Source of the DNA: Steromphala cineraria
Lineage: Eukaryota > Mollusca > Gastropoda > Trochida > Trochidae
NCBI GenBank assembly: GCA_916613615.1
Contig: OU744721.1
Location: 77,753,060 to 77,817,059, forward strand
Direction: 5' to 3'
DNA: 64,000 nucleotides
In this document: positions 1 through 13,311 of the stretch, in pieces
How the letters are laid out: each line of letters starts with the position of its first letter
Position numbering within the stretch: the stretch's first letter is position 1
Made by a program: the position numbers and the translations under genes
The notes under the pieces: generated by a model
Databases searched by the model: none
The model's input: the letters and a program-made list of their open reading frames with translations, nothing else
What the model was told of the DNA's origin: nothing

Positions 1-1780
1 TATAATCAGAATAGGACAAAAAGCGAAATACAAACAGTTAGATAAATAATTAAAAATATGTTTTCACGTTTAAACAAACTATTTTATTAATTATAACCAT
101 CTTAAATCTATTTTGTATTTCATGCTAAATAGTTTATTTCAGGTTTCTGTTATTGCCACAAGTGAACTTTTTGCACTTAGATACACAGCAAAAGGTTAAG
201 ATAAAAGCAATTATCATTCCATAAAGTAAAGTGATACCCAAGGGTAGGTAGACTTATAGACTCTGGTAACTGTGCCTTCAGGTCGGAGGGTTCTAGTGAA
301 TGAATATAAACCTGATCAGCTGGAAACCATAATAACTTGAGATGACTTGATTATCATACATAATCAACTTTATTACCTTGGATTTTCAGATACAATCGAT
401 TCTTTTTATTTTTAACGATACTGATGTTATTCGTACATATCATTAGATGAATTTTGTTAACATGTTCACAAAGGTTTGATTTTAATATATGAAATAAACT
501 TTATGTTCTGGTTTCTAAATAAAACAAAAATATATATTCATTATACGATATAAACCGCATTTTGAACTTTTGTTACTGTATGTTTGTAAATTCATTTATA
601 GTGATAGTAATAAGTAGATATACATTTGTTTCTATGTTTAATACACATAATGTTTTCTGCAATTATATGTATATATACAACAAGGTTTCTTCACTTGCTA
701 GTGTGTCTTAGAACAATTATTATGGGTTCCATTTGGATGTCAATTAAAAAAAACTAAACAGCAATGAAAAGGATTGCCAACTCCCCATATGTAAGAAAAA
801 CATTTTCAAGCCATATTTTGGCTCGTCTAATCACAGGTGCAGAATTTCGAAATTCGGTATGGTGAAATAGACAGCAGGGGTCATATTTTTTAATTAAAAT
901 TGATTAAATTTCCATTATGATATTCCACATAGGCTCTCTGAGATAAAATGTGCACCCTTTCATTCTTTTGCACTGGTCGATGGCAATCATACCTATGCTA
1001 AGGATGCCTGGAAATATAAGTGTGTCCAATGAAAGTACAGAAATATATTTGTGAAAAAAACAACATAATGATAACAACAGAAAAAACATCGACAACAAAC
1101 TCAACAAGTTTTATTCATCAGTAAGTCTTGTCCGTTACCTGAACAGAGACTAATAAAATAACGTGAGAGAAATCTATCTTAATGTAACAAGATATCTTCA
1201 ATTTTCGAAGGACATGACATCTTTGAAAAAATGTTGTTTAACGGATTACACTTCTGTCCCCTTTGTACTAATTGGGGTCACCAAATTTATTTCTTACAGA
1301 AGCATATTTGTCTCTGTCTTTATGAATAATGAGGACGAGCTGTAGTAATTACATTATAAACATCAAACAAATCAGACACTCTCCTTTATCACTGCCATTA
1401 AGTCATATTCAGTACTTAGAGTGGCCAACATTTCGTCGCCTCTTTAGCCTCTGATTTTACGGCCTCCAAATAACCGCTGGCAGATTTTCTGCCAATGACA
1501 AATAAACAACCATTGATTCCTTACAAGTTCAAAGAAAATAAAATTGGTTTTAAACCCAGGGAAGATACCATTCCACTGATAAGAAAAGGGGCACCGAAGT
1601 GATCCTCTAAATTGTGCAAACTGCTGCCGATGATAGAAACACAGAAGATAACAAAAGAAGCGACCAGTACCTCTCACAAATCCCCAATAAAGCAGAATGC
1701 AAATTGCTCGTAAAGGAAAGAGAGGGGCGACATGATTGATTGTAAGGGACGTATCTTGCTGGCAAGACCATTTGATAATC
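1..1780. other. AT-rich, no gene seen
   Basis: Unique-looking AT-rich DNA with many stops in all frames. The longest open frames are under 80 codons and have no recognisable domain. Confidence 0.7.
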
Positions 1781-2270
1781 AGAGTTCACTGAGGCGACCA
1801 GCGAGCCCGTACCTCCGTGCAGCCAGCTCTAGGCCTTGGGAGAAGTCATTAAGAAATGATTAGACTTAACAATAATTAAAGAAATTCATTTAGGCGTGAA
1901 AGAGATAGAATAACTCATTACCATTCAGTGAAATCACCCGCAAATAGATACATATCAGAGTGACTGATTCCCGACGAAGCCTGGAGAGGCAAATCATAAA
2001 TTAGTTGCCCGGTATTATCACATGACTATCTGAGAAGCGGGCGGGCAGGCTGTAGAAGCGAGGAGAGACGATGTTTGAAAAACCGACGGTTATCGGTGGG
2101 GATCATTCGCCTGGGGTGGGGGTTGATCTCTCGCTCTCCCCCTAAACCTCGTCCCCTGGAATTAGAGGGATTTGAAAGACTAAGCTGTATAATCAGCGAT
2201 TGTCAGCGAGATTATGTGTATTGTGATGCAACATCATGGGTGAATCCGATTGATATAGAATTGATGAACA
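1780..2270. promoter_or_regulatory. GC-richer island, candidate cis-regulatory region
   Basis: High-complexity block with GAAGCGGGCGGGCAGGC at about 2034, CGCCTGGGGTGGGGGTTG near 2109 and an OTX-like ATAATCAGCGATTG near 2189. Short open frames do not resemble known proteins. Confidence 0.25.
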
Positions 2271-3019
2271 GATAGATCTTCCCTTCTTGATGACTTTTCA
2301 CAGTTTCCTTGATAAACACAAAAGGAATCATCTCCGATATTCTAATTTTTCATTAACGTGAATTATCACAAGAAAACTAAATAGGACTTTTCATCGATGC
2401 CTGCAAGAATTGAATTAACTTAATGAGCGGTACCAACTGTCACCGACAGCATTAATTTCATCAAGACATTGACAATGTTCAACAAAGCATTTTGAAGGAG
2501 AATAAAGATATATTCCTTTCCATCAAGGTTCCATCATATCTACCGATAAGTAATAGTTACTAGCATAGTAAATTGTATGCATCGGATAATGGCAGGTCTA
2601 CAGTGTTATTAGGGGGATTTTAATATTTTGATTCACGCAAAATGTGTAAGTAATATGATTGTTTCCAGCTTGTTTTATTTGATTATTGATACTTTCAGTT
2701 CACTTCTATGTCTATGTTGTTGATTGAATGTTTTAAACCTTGTGTAGGAAAGGTTTACAAAAGTGTCCTTGCATCAGAGTTCCCGATATCGATAATGAAC
2801 AGGACACTTTTATGAATGGTTGCTATGGACGACGAGGTCTAAGTGGGGTGTAAATATTATTTGCGAAACATTAAGTAAGTAAGAAATTTTCTTACAAGAA
2901 TATTAGTTCCTTGGATTTCTACATCAGTGAAAAAAATCATGATTGTAAAGCAACAATATTTCAATTTATTTCGTATATTTCTCCTCTGTTAGTGCAACTG
3001 GCAATATTTCACCACTTCA

Positions 3020-3233
3020 AGTGAAAGTCTTTCCGGGTATTCATTGTGGAAACGAAATTTAAGGGGATAGTTTGGTTTTGCATATTATGCTTTTAGTACT
3101 TAATTATTACACATTCAAGTTTAAACATGTCACCTGGGCCAACATTTTGTTGATTTATATTTTACAACGCAATAAAGAAGAGAATAAAAACGAATTTCGT
3201 TTCAACAGTAAATACCTTGATAGGACTGTCCCT
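3020..3233 (+). mobile_element. Short family B-like MITE derivative
   Basis: About 214 bp between inverted ends: GTATTCATTGTGGAAACGAA on the left and TTTCGTTTCAACAGTAAATA then CTGTCCCT-TTAA on the right. The ends match family B termini, but the centre is much shorter, as in internally deleted copies. The left target site is degenerate. Confidence 0.5.
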
Positions 3234-3239
3234 TTAAGA

Positions 3240-6200
3240 TTTTAATACATTCTTAAAGTTTAAACGCTTTGACTACCTCTTGGTTTCGCTCCGACCAATG
3301 TATGAAAATGTTTACAAAGAAACTGAAACCAAATTAACGATTTAACATATAAGAAAATATGTTATGTTAAACATTTTATGTGAACAGAGACTCATTTTCT
3401 TGTATGTTTGCACCTGTTTAATTAAATGACTTGATGTATGAATTAGCAGTTTTAATTCGCCCGTTCTTCGAGCGTTTTTATCTACTTGTTAAACTTGTTA
3501 ACCCGTCATAAATAATCGACCCGTTTAGTTACGTTAGCATCTTAAGTTAACTTTTAATGAAAAAGAAAAATGCATCACAGTGAATTAGCTAGTGAAGTTC
3601 TGCTCCGCTGTGTACTTAATCAACAAATTAAGAAACGTGAATGAGTAAACATCAATTAAAGCAGAAAATATCAATAAGTTGCATTATGTTCAATGAAGTA
3701 CAATAGTTTGCCCTAAAGCGATAGGTCGAGAGCTGTCGATATTAACTTAGGTATGTGAAATTGTAGTCTTCTGTAAACTTTTTCCATCGAGATGCATTTT
3801 ATCCGATCATTATGTTTTGTATATCGTTTCAACAGTTTGAAATGATTTGATTTAATCAAAATATTATAAAGTATATTGAATCATTAAATTTATATGAATT
3901 GTCTTTATCCAAATTGATACACTTGTACAAGTTAGGGTTCTTTGAGGATTTTCCTAATGAATCGATAGAACAAGAGCCTTACTAAGTTTGGGACTAATGG
4001 CATTGTCAATATGATGGTTAGAGAAAATTAAGACAACGAATAAGGTTTTAATGCTTGATCATTTAGACAAGAATAGAAGAGTTATAAAAGCCAATTTATG
4101 TACTTGATTTATAATCGATTATCGATTAACAAACATTTCGACGTCATTTGCAATTGTCAACAAATTTAAAAAGATTTGCTTTTATAAACATCAACATATT
4201 TCATTTTCTTCTTCTCCTAGTTTAATAAGTTTCACATACTCACAGTGAACTTACTGAAATTTGTGGTTTATTTGAAGGTTTAGAACTCAATTTGAGTAAG
4301 TAGTAAATATAAATGCTTGATTGGTTCAACTTTAAAAAATGGCACATATTTGTTTAATATAAATGTTGCTTCTTTTCCTTATATACTTAATTGGGAGAAA
4401 TATAACCCTTTTGATAACTATACAATAGCCATGTTGATAACAACTGTATCGAAGATAGCGAGTACGATATGTAAGATATTTTTTGGAATGGGTATCCAGT
4501 AAATGTTGGTTTTTGGATCTCTTAAACACCATGACGTACTCGCATAGGTAAAAAAAACTCATGATCATGATATACCTTTTACTCCATCATAAGTGCCTTT
4601 TGATTTTAGAAAAATCGATAGACATTTTAAATGAGGAGTGAAAAGAGTCAACTTAGTTTATCGGTGACTGTATGGATGTTCATGCAAAACATTTGTTAAT
4701 TATTATTTTATTTTATTTTTTCCAGATATTTACACAATCTGTGAAAGTGTGAATTCTTTCAAACTATTTCATTTTAAGCCTCTAGTTATTTATAAAATCT
4801 ATTGGAACGATTTAAAATGAATGATATCTTATTCAACAAAACCAAGGGTTTTCAAGTGACGAAATGTCATATATGAGCCTTTCGTAGGAAGGAATTGTAT
4901 TTTCTGATAATCCTTCAAAAAAACTTTAAGTTGGTTACATTAAGTTATATTATAATTACTCCTTCCGTGGATTACGTTTCATTGGACGCGATACAGAAGC
5001 CCACCTGGTTAAGTGCATCGCTATAGGAAATGAGCTATAGCTGATAATCTAGCAGTAACTATAGTACCCAGGGTACAATGGCAAGGAGGAAAATTTGGTG
5101 TTTAAGATTCATCGAAATCAGAACGGTGTCTGTGACACTATTAAGAATCACAAGAAATGTCACCTTTCAGCTATCGATAGCATATCATAGTTCTAAAGTA
5201 TTGAAATATGATTCAAAGTAAATAGTACACAACTACATCATAGCATTAGTAGAACTTTCAAGGTGTCAAAGTAGGTGGAATAAATTGTCAAACTTTTTTC
5301 TCATGGGTTGGACTTAAAATGCAACTGTTATAAGAACTGCATCGGAAATTCAGATTTAACTTTGTATAGCGGATATTTCGTTTTTAAAAGGAAGAGAATA
5401 ATAATCATGACAAGTCCTATGTGACACATTGGCTAAAAGGACTCTGGCAGTTACTGATTAACATACCAGTATATCTCGTTTCATAATGGCATAAAAATAA
5501 ATGAAGTTGTCTACAGAAGGATTACAGGCATGAAGTGACAGGTTAATTAACCCGGATTGGTTAGGATTAGAAGGTTAACGTCAACGTTTTATGTACAACC
5601 ATACCATTTTTAAATTGCATGATGTATTTTCTACAGGATTGATAAAACATTTACATTGAAATCGATCCCTTTTATACAAAGAGTTTAGATGATGAAAATA
5701 ACTTCAGTTTTATTCAAAAGCAGAAGAAGAAAACTTTTTTTAGACCAAAATTCAACAAATATCCCGAAAGGTAGTTTTGATACCTCAATGACATTTGTTT
5801 CTACAGGAAACATGGATTTAAGAACATTGTTAATATATATTTTAATGACATTTGTAACTATCATCTATGTAAAATTGTTTGATATTCTATAAAACTATAA
5901 TAATCTGAAAATAATAAAGAATGAGCACGAGCTTCACGTTTTAACTGTTTGCGTTAGTTGTCTAATGAATATAGCCCATGCCTAGTGTTAAGGAGATAAA
6001 AAGAGGAAATGTGTATATTGTGTCACGCATTATTGTGATAGACATAACACCCTATTTATGTATAAATGTCTTTTAAAAAGTTCTAATAATAAAGTAAAAC
6101 GTGAACATAAAACAATACTGTTTAAATATTCTTGTATAGATCTGGTTGAGAGTTATGTCGACCTGAGAGAGGTTGTATGGGTGGGCTATATCATGTATTG

Positions 6201-7180
6201 AATCATATCTATAATCCCCGTTTAACAGTGAGAGTGACAAGTGTTATTTGTGTAATCTGTCTACGTATCTGGATAATCCCGTCTGTCACACACAGTACCA
6301 GGTTTCAATACGGTCCACACAGACATTTCAACCCTCACAGGAGACACGAGGTCGTGATGAAGTACTGGAATTATGATATAAAGTAAATAGAAAGTGTCTA
6401 GTGATTCGCACCTTGTATTTGAGATTTCTACATTTCATTGTTCTATTGCGTGATTTAATCGAAAGTTTTACATTGTCCATGATTTCAATTCCTAAAGAAA
6501 TGGATCGAATTGTACGGTTGGTATGCTCAAAGTTCACATCAATCAAAGATTGCCGATTGCAAAACGTTTTGATAAAAGGACAATATGTAATTTGATGATT
6601 CAATGATTGAGTATGATAAGTTCATCTAACTTATCTACTTAAAGGTTTCATTTTGAACTAATTAAGTAAACAGAAACAAGCAAGTTGACAGGGTTTATCT
6701 TAAAAATAATCTTATATTCCGATTCATAAAATACAATCTTTTGCGTGCGGATAAAACCTATGTGTGTATCTCAATATTTTCAGACTCAAACACATACGAG
6801 GCGTAATGGACAGGAAAGCTGAAGTATATGGAGTGATGAATGAATTTCTAAACAATATTTTTCTTATAAAATTCGTTAAAAGTTCTTGCCTCATTCTATA
6901 TGATTCATTTATGTTCAAAACGCTTGAACTAAATTTAATAGTCAAGCTGTCATATGAAAGGTGCATTTTCTTTGCATAAAGGCAATAATTTTCTAGACAC
7001 TGCTACAATCTATGTAACTATGTATATGTGATGGTGTAAGAAGGTTGTGCATCCATTGTCTTGCTTATATCTGAGGTTATCAATAATGAACAGTTTGTAT
7101 GAGTTTATGTTATCATTACGAAAAGAAACGTGTTTTGTTAATTGTATAATATTCACCTACAAATGCAAATAAAGAGGAAA
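3240..7180. other. AT-rich, no gene seen
   Basis: About 4 kb of AT-rich sequence. Open frames are 60-90 codons, overlap on both strands at 6.3-7.0 kb and have biased composition. I recognise nothing coding and no complete mobile element. Confidence 0.65.
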
Positions 7181-7189
7181 ATGTTCGCG

Positions 7190-7500
7190 TTCTTTGTTAA
7201 AGCCGGTTTCCTGACGTGTAGGTGACAGTTATAAGCCAAGGGCCGCGGAAGCTGCTTTCAGAGTGAGTTTGTAAACATTTGGCCAATGTCATGAAATAGT
7301 TTAATGTTTATCTTGTAGCCCCCAGGGCGTTCTCTCCCCGGCCAGGAGGAAGCACGTGTATAAACGTATTGTCGTAGTTGCGGCACAACGTACACCGAGC
7401 GCTCTTAGGTAACACACATGCGTAAAATTACGTGCTGCAATTGCACAGCTCATCCCGTAAACAATAATGATAGCGTTTGGAATTATCATTACAATTGTGT
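7190..7500. promoter_or_regulatory. GC-richer island with a palindromic ATTA pair
   Basis: This block contains AGGGCCGCGGAAGCTGC at about 7238, the CpG-bearing TCTCCCCGGCCAGGAGG near 7334, a CACGTG E-box at about 7353, and a spaced inverted repeat TAATGATA (7465-7472) / TATCATTA (7484-7491). No gene is visible. Candidate regulatory element. Confidence 0.3.
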
Positions 7501-8315
7501 TAGGATGGTTTACAATAAACCCCTGCTGCGAACATTTTCAATTGCACATGTAACTTGTATTGTAATGTGTTTAACAAGCTCGCATCGTATTGTTAACTTC
7601 AGCTTACCTGTTTGAACTTCCCATAGGATTAGCATGCTTCAAGGAAGTTTTCTAAAATGCATTCAACTGACGAGACGATAAACAGAGGTAACATATGTCG
7701 GAACGTTTTAAAGGTAATATTTATATTCACGAATCTCCTTTTAAACAAATTATAGCAATGAAAATTGGAATGTATGCTATGATAAAGTGTTTAATTTACT
7801 GATAGATAGTTAGGACAGTATTATACCCTTGAATGTTAAAAAGGCATTGTAGTTGGCACACCTTCGCGACTTTTCATTCAACTGAAGTCGACAATTTGTT
7901 CATGAAGTAAGGACAAAACTAACGCTAAGATAAATAACATCAGCAGAAGATTGAAACGAAAAGATACAAACAGCAGAAATAAAAATGAGATTAAAAAAGA
8001 AGTAACTTTCCTTATTTTACCAACTGAACTGTGCATGCAAATAATAGTGATAAAGAGAATTATTTCTTCGCATTAGGCTTTGTAATAACTATGCTGTTGT
8101 TGTCCTAGCTATTTGATTTAAACGTATTATTCCATGAAAGATAATCATATAAACTGGATTGGTCAATAGGGTCAGAAGAAAATAACTTTTTGTTGCATTT
8201 GTGTATGTTTCTGTCTGTTGAAATGTGTTTTTGTGTGTTATTTTGTCATTTTATGTATCAGCTATGTATGTTGAAAATATTTATGCAAAAGGAGACGTCT
8301 AAAAGTGAACAGGTT

Positions 8316-9815
8316 TTAAGGGGCAGTAACACGTGTTTGGGACGTTTTCATTTTCATTCTTTTTATACCCCCGCTACGAAGTCAGCGTGGGTATATAGCG
8401 CACATTCCGTCCGTCTGTCCTTCCGTCCGGTCAGTTATCTTAAAAACCTTTAGGTCTAGATCAATCAAACTTTGCACATATGTTAATCATAACTTTGTCA
8501 ACAATGCTGACACTTTTTAATTTTCTGGAATTATTTTGTTGGGCGTTTCCATGGAAACGTCACTTTTGGACTATATATGGTGTACAATGGGGACAGATTT
8601 TCTCACAAACTATATCACCTAAATGAGTGAAATTTTGGTTATTGGTGCTCCTGAAGATACTCTTGATCGAGTTCGAAAGCCATTTCCGAAGTTTTTTTTG
8701 GACAGAGTTATGGCCCTTGTTTCTGAAATTGGACTTGGAGCGATTAACAGGTCTGATGCTCCAATTGGGACACATTTTCTCACAAACTATAACACCTAGG
8801 TGAATGAAATTTGGTTATGGATACACCTGATGATACTCTCGATCGAGTTCGAAAGCCATTTCCGAAATTTTATTTTTAACGGAGTTATGGTCCTTGTTTC
8901 TGAAATTGGACTTGAGGCCAGTAACAGGTCTGATGCTCCAATGGGGACAGATTTGCTCAGAAAATATAACACCTAGATGAGTGAAATTTTGGTTATTGAT
9001 GCTCCTGAGGAAACTCTTGATCGAGTTCGAAGCCAATCCCGAAATTTTATTTTTGACAGAGTTATGGCCCTTGTTTCTGAAATTGGACTTGGAGCGAGTA
9101 ACAGGTCTGATGCTCCAATGGGGACAGATTTCCGCAGAAACTATTACACCTAGATGAATGAAAGTTTGGTTATGGATACACCTGATGATACTCTTCATCG
9201 AGTTTGAAAGAAATTCCCGAAATATTATTTTTCACAGAGTTGTGGCCCTTGATTCTGCAATTTGACTGAAAATGGATCCACCTGATGATACTTTTCCTTG
9301 AGTTTGAAAGCTGTAACCAAATTCGCCCTTGGGATTGGGTTTGAACTTGACTAGTCTGATGCTCCAATTTGGACACGTTTTACAGTTAGGTAGATAAACT
9401 TGTGTTTTTTGTTTCACCTGATGATACTCTTGACTTGCAAAGGACCACAGACATGCCCAAATGGGTTTGGAAAGAGGTAAAAGAAATTAGACGGGATGCG
9501 GGGGTATGTGAGCCATGCTCACATTTTTCTTGTTTTTCATTGATAATTGCATGTTGATGCTAAATGTATTATTTTGATAGTGTCAATAATGTCATTAGAC
9601 AAAAAATTCTTCCAAAGTCAGACAACAAATTATGAAGATTCACATAAAGTCCACTTGCAGCCATATTTTGAACACTTTCAATTCATTTTGTGTAAGCAGG
9701 TGAATTGCATGACTGAACTTTACATTATATATTTGATTTATTACTGCTTCATTAAGTTTAAATTCTTTGTCTTTAAATTGGAACCATTTATTTTCATTTT
9801 CTTGATAATCTACTA
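8316..9815 (+). mobile_element. Family A MITE split by a nested insertion
   Basis: The left end AAGGGGCAGTAACACG is at 8318. The MITE body resumes near 9533 (TTTTTCATTGATAATTGCATG) and follows the family to about 9815, where the right terminal repeat is missing. Between them sits a separate element (about 8363-9532), so that element inserted into an existing MITE, or a rearrangement placed it there. Confidence 0.65.
8363..9532 (+). mobile_element. Nested element with a 177 bp tandem core
   Basis: It starts with a hairpin (TATACCCCCGCT / AGCGTGGGTATA) and a CCGTCCGTCTGTCC-type tract, and ends with GCGGGGGTATG followed by the hairpin GTGAGC-CAT-GCTCAC. The centre has about four direct repeats with a 177 bp period (phase points 8588, 8765, 8942, 9119) carrying GGGGACAGATTT and ACAGAGTTATGGCCCTTG, with a degenerate partial fifth near 9366. 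Because 177 is divisible by three, the minus strand stays open across repeats, but this is not a gene. Repeats starting with TATACCC hairpins and CCGTCCG tracts are common in molluscs (general knowledge). Confidence 0.75.
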
Positions 9816-9819
9816 AGTA

Positions 9820-10560
9820 TCGTAATGTTCTGACAGCTCTTAATTCTGAATTTCTATCTATTCAACCAGTCAGCGAAAGAAAAAAGTCGGCTCAAAGGTG
9901 TAGCAAAATAGTGTTTATTAAAACAAAACAAAAGTCGATTGAACATAAACCAGTAATTTGTGTTTTAAGTAGAAGAAAAATATACGTGTAGTGACAAGTA
10001 TGTGACGAGAATGACTATTTTCAGGTCAAAAACTAACAACTATTGTCTTTTAATGCATTAAGCCATAACTGGCTGAACAAGCAACTGACATAACACATAT
10101 TGCAAACATATGCCTGCTTTTGTGAATAAAAAGTGTTTTGAAATACACGAATCTCACAGGAAATTATACAGAAGATGTTCCAGTTGATTTGATAAATTAG
10201 TAATAACAAATCTTAGATATAAAACATTTAAAGAATAACAATATAAAATTTCTAAATGTTACTGAACACAATAAATCAGATACAAGTGTTCTGTACTAAA
10301 CGTTTTGTTATTCCCATGGCGTGGCTTCTTTACAAATGTATTGATGCACATCCAAACTAGCTTGAATAGTCTCTAATGGTATAATGACGAGACATTTCTT
10401 ACTATAAAATTGAATTAGTTCAATACTTTCCATTTGACTACATTTCTCCTTGAACCAAAAACCACATCGAGTTCTCACAAGACTGTATTAGCTTCAGGGC
10501 AAATCACTTATAGTGTTTTAATCAGAAAGCTAATCCTTATTTGGATTCAATCAAGCTAAT
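9820..10560. other. AT-rich, no gene seen
   Basis: Intergenic sequence between the interrupted MITE and the 10.6 kb GC-richer island. No feature recognised. Confidence 0.6.
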
Positions 10561-10840
10561 TTGAGATAAGGTCCTTGAAGTGAGAAAGGTAGGCTAACGG
10601 TTAGTTGATCAGCGGCATCAAGTGGATCCGTCTTTGTTGACCTTATTGATGGTATAACACTTGGGCTGATAAGGCGATCTCGCTGATGGACGCTGGCGCG
10701 GCCTTTTAAAGTCTATATAGAGTTGTAATTGAGTCTATGTAGATAACGAGTTAATGGAAGGTGTTGAAGGAGAACGCGCCCGCGGCAGGAAGTGACGACA
10801 AGCCGAGTGTGACGAGAACAAGGGAGATAACTCAGTGTCT
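10560..10840. promoter_or_regulatory. GC-richer island, candidate cis-regulatory region
   Basis: High-complexity block with GATA-like GGGCTGATAAGGCGATC at about 10663, ETS-like GCGGCAGGAAGTGACG at about 10782 and CpG-rich GACGCTGGCGCGGCC at about 10688. No open frame that resembles a protein. Confidence 0.3.
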
Positions 10841-11363
10841 GCTTCATGAGTACCGTAAGAAAATATCTGAGATTATGTTGAGTAAATATCGATATGTTTT
10901 TCTATGCTAATCGAGTTTAATGTATTTTCTAAGAAAGCAGATGGGTTCGTTTTGAATAAAGTTATCACAGACAATGGAAATATTTTGTTTCAGAGAATTT
11001 TCTTTATGAAATGTCATATTGAATATTAGGATGCGTTATGTTAGATGTTATCACGTACAGAAAATATTAGTTAAGCCATTAAAACATTTAAAACGATAAA
11101 CTGTTTTCATTTCAGAAAAATTTTCACCAAGAAAACATTTTTTTAGATAACACCAAACAGCATGTTTAATATGGTGACCAGGTAATGTCAATTTCAAATG
11201 TGTCATTACTTTTTTAACTTGCACATTTATAACTTCCCCCATATATAATATATCGAAATCAATTTGACATACACAGCTTTTGTGAAACAGCTACTTCAAC
11301 TACTACTTACTGCTGCAGTCAATTCTACTACAACCAATACCATTACCTCTTCTGCTGTTGTGT

Positions 11364-11414
11364 TGCTACTACTACTACTGCTACTGCTGCTACTACTACT
11401 ACTACTACTATAAG

Positions 11415-11473
<59 letters not shown>

Positions 11474-11477
11474 TAAG

Positions 11478-11509
<32 letters not shown>
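11364..11509. repeat. (TAC)n microsatellite, 146 bp
   Basis: Almost pure ACT/TAC triplets, with CTG interruptions at the start and two CTATAAGTACT interruptions at about 11410 and 11472. It is translated as poly-Tyr in one frame, which is not a gene. Confidence 0.97.
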
Positions 11510-11809
11510 AAATCGCAAGAAAGAGCTTTTTAAAGATAAACACAAATAGATTAAAAAACAAATAAACCCTAAATGGCTAGACATAATTCTTTGTTTCGAT
11601 GAATAATCACAACATATGAGAAAGTTGTAAATTCCCTGTGATTATCTCTCTATCACCGATCAACACCTTTGAACTCTGTAAAATGGCTATTAAACGCTTG
11701 TTCGCCACTTAGCTTTGTCGTTCAACATATTGCTTGTCAGGATTCTTTATTTGCGCAGCAAAATCTCCACAAAGCACATTCGTTCTTAAAAACCTTCCAG
11801 ACAAAAAAG

Positions 11810-12320
11810 GATCGTGGTGTAATTCAGTAATGACAGACATTGCTCTCAAGTCCCTCTGTAGCTCTCTGATCCCGTGGACATATCAATAATCCCCCCGTAA
11901 CGTTGGCCCTGCCGGAAGTTGCTTTCTGGCCAGTCTTTGACGCTGGATAAGGACCTGCTTGAAGCCGGCTGATCAGGTCTGGAACAGAAGCAAAGGCTAC
12001 GAGTCTAATGCGCTCTAAGTGTTCTGCAAACATAGGCCGGTAAGAATTAATTAGGCAGGATGAGCCAAAGTGAATTAACTGCGTTACTTGAAGACAGAAA
12101 TTGCTGGTAATTTGTGTGTTTCTTAGAGCCTAAACGAATGATAACGTTAAAACATCATGTTTGCTTTGAAATATGTGATGTTGCCGTTTACTAATGCACT
12201 ATGGAAAGTCGATCTGTTCATAATCCGGTATCCGACGTGAACGTGTTGAAGCGACGTCTCGACAGCTTGACTGACAGCTAGGGGGCGTGGTCACACTGTG
12301 GGTTAATTTGCTTGTACTCT
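11810..12320. promoter_or_regulatory. GC-richer island, candidate cis-regulatory region
   Basis: Two adjacent patches of higher GC: 11850-12070, with CCTGCCGGAAGTTGC and the homeodomain-like GTAAGAATTAATTAGG, and 12220-12310, with GACGTGAACGTG and AGGGGGCGTGGTC. No recognisable coding sequence. Confidence 0.25.
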
Positions 12321-12687
12321 GGCAATGTGATACTTAATTCACGCACAGGGGATTCTGTCTTGGATTATACTTTAGATTGGTGTTTCATAACATTTGGGCT
12401 ACATTATTGATTGGAAATTTGTCATGGACATGACTTGTTCGTTTACAAAGAAATTGAAAATAAATGTTGCTCTGGTATCTAAATCATCATTTATTCACAC
12501 AACCATTTACATGTATTTCCTAAAACATCTATAGTTTATCGAATGGAAATATATATCGGTTTAACCTTAAGTTATGGGAATAAAAATATTTAGCTTCTGT
12601 ATTGAAGAAACTCGATAATGATTTTAAATTGTTCATTTATCCCATCTAAATAGAAATCTATAATGGGAGGTGCTTACAGTACAGGAT

Positions 12688-13205
12688 TATTCACAACATT
12701 TTGCCAACAAATTGTCTACTATATACAATAAAATACAAAGATTGACCTCTTTGCTCCTTGTGTAAAAAGAGCTAGAAACTGTAGAGCACCTCTTTTGGAA
12801 ATGTGAACATGTAAAACCAATTTGGTCAGATATAAAACAATGGCTTAAATCTGTAGAAGTAATTATACATTTTTTTTGTGAAAACGTATTATTTGGATTT
12901 AAAGGTGTTAACAATAATCCTGTAAATGTAATCCCCCTCCTGATAAAACAGTACATATTCAAATGTGCTCACGGAAAGTTTGTGCCACATATTGATTTTA
13001 TCAAACGAGCAATTATTAAATACTATGATGTCACCAAATGTATCAACTTATCAGATTGTACTGAGCAAAATTTTGTTAAACTTACCGTTAAGTTAGAAAG
13101 AAATTATCTGTGAAGTTGTACATTATATTTGTTTAAATGAACTGTATCGAACTGTTTGCTGATATTGTATGCCTGTAACTCAAAAAATGGAAAAACAAAA
13201 AAATG
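12688..13205 (+). pseudogene. LINE retrotransposon 3' end (L1/Tx1-like), broken
   Basis: The 3' end of a non-LTR retrotransposon ORF2. From 12769 the plus strand is open to a TGA at 13111-13113 and reads ELETVEHLFWKCEHVKPIWS at its start, the usual CxxC...H...C tail after the reverse transcriptase. Just upstream, PLCSLCK is in another frame, so there is a one-base frameshift plus an in-frame stop (KYKD then stop then PLCSLC). About 90 bp of AT-rich 3' UTR follows. Everything upstream, including the RT core, is missing, as in 5'-truncated insertions. Clade assignment is inference. Confidence 0.75.
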
Positions 13206-13311
13206 TTAGTTTTCAGACCAAATAGGAACTAAGGCTGTCCACGGCTTACGTTTTCATTTGAAAACGACACTTAATGCATTCGAAACAATTATTTATAGTG
13301 GACTACTTTAA

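Noticed and set aside
8815..9376. Minus-strand open frames of 68-127 codons with repeated HLGVI..ICPHWSIRPV motifs
   Set aside because: They arise because the 177 bp tandem unit is divisible by three; the sequence is a repeat array inside a mobile element.
11358..11549. Plus-strand frame rich in tyrosine
   Set aside because: It is the translation of a (TAC)n microsatellite.
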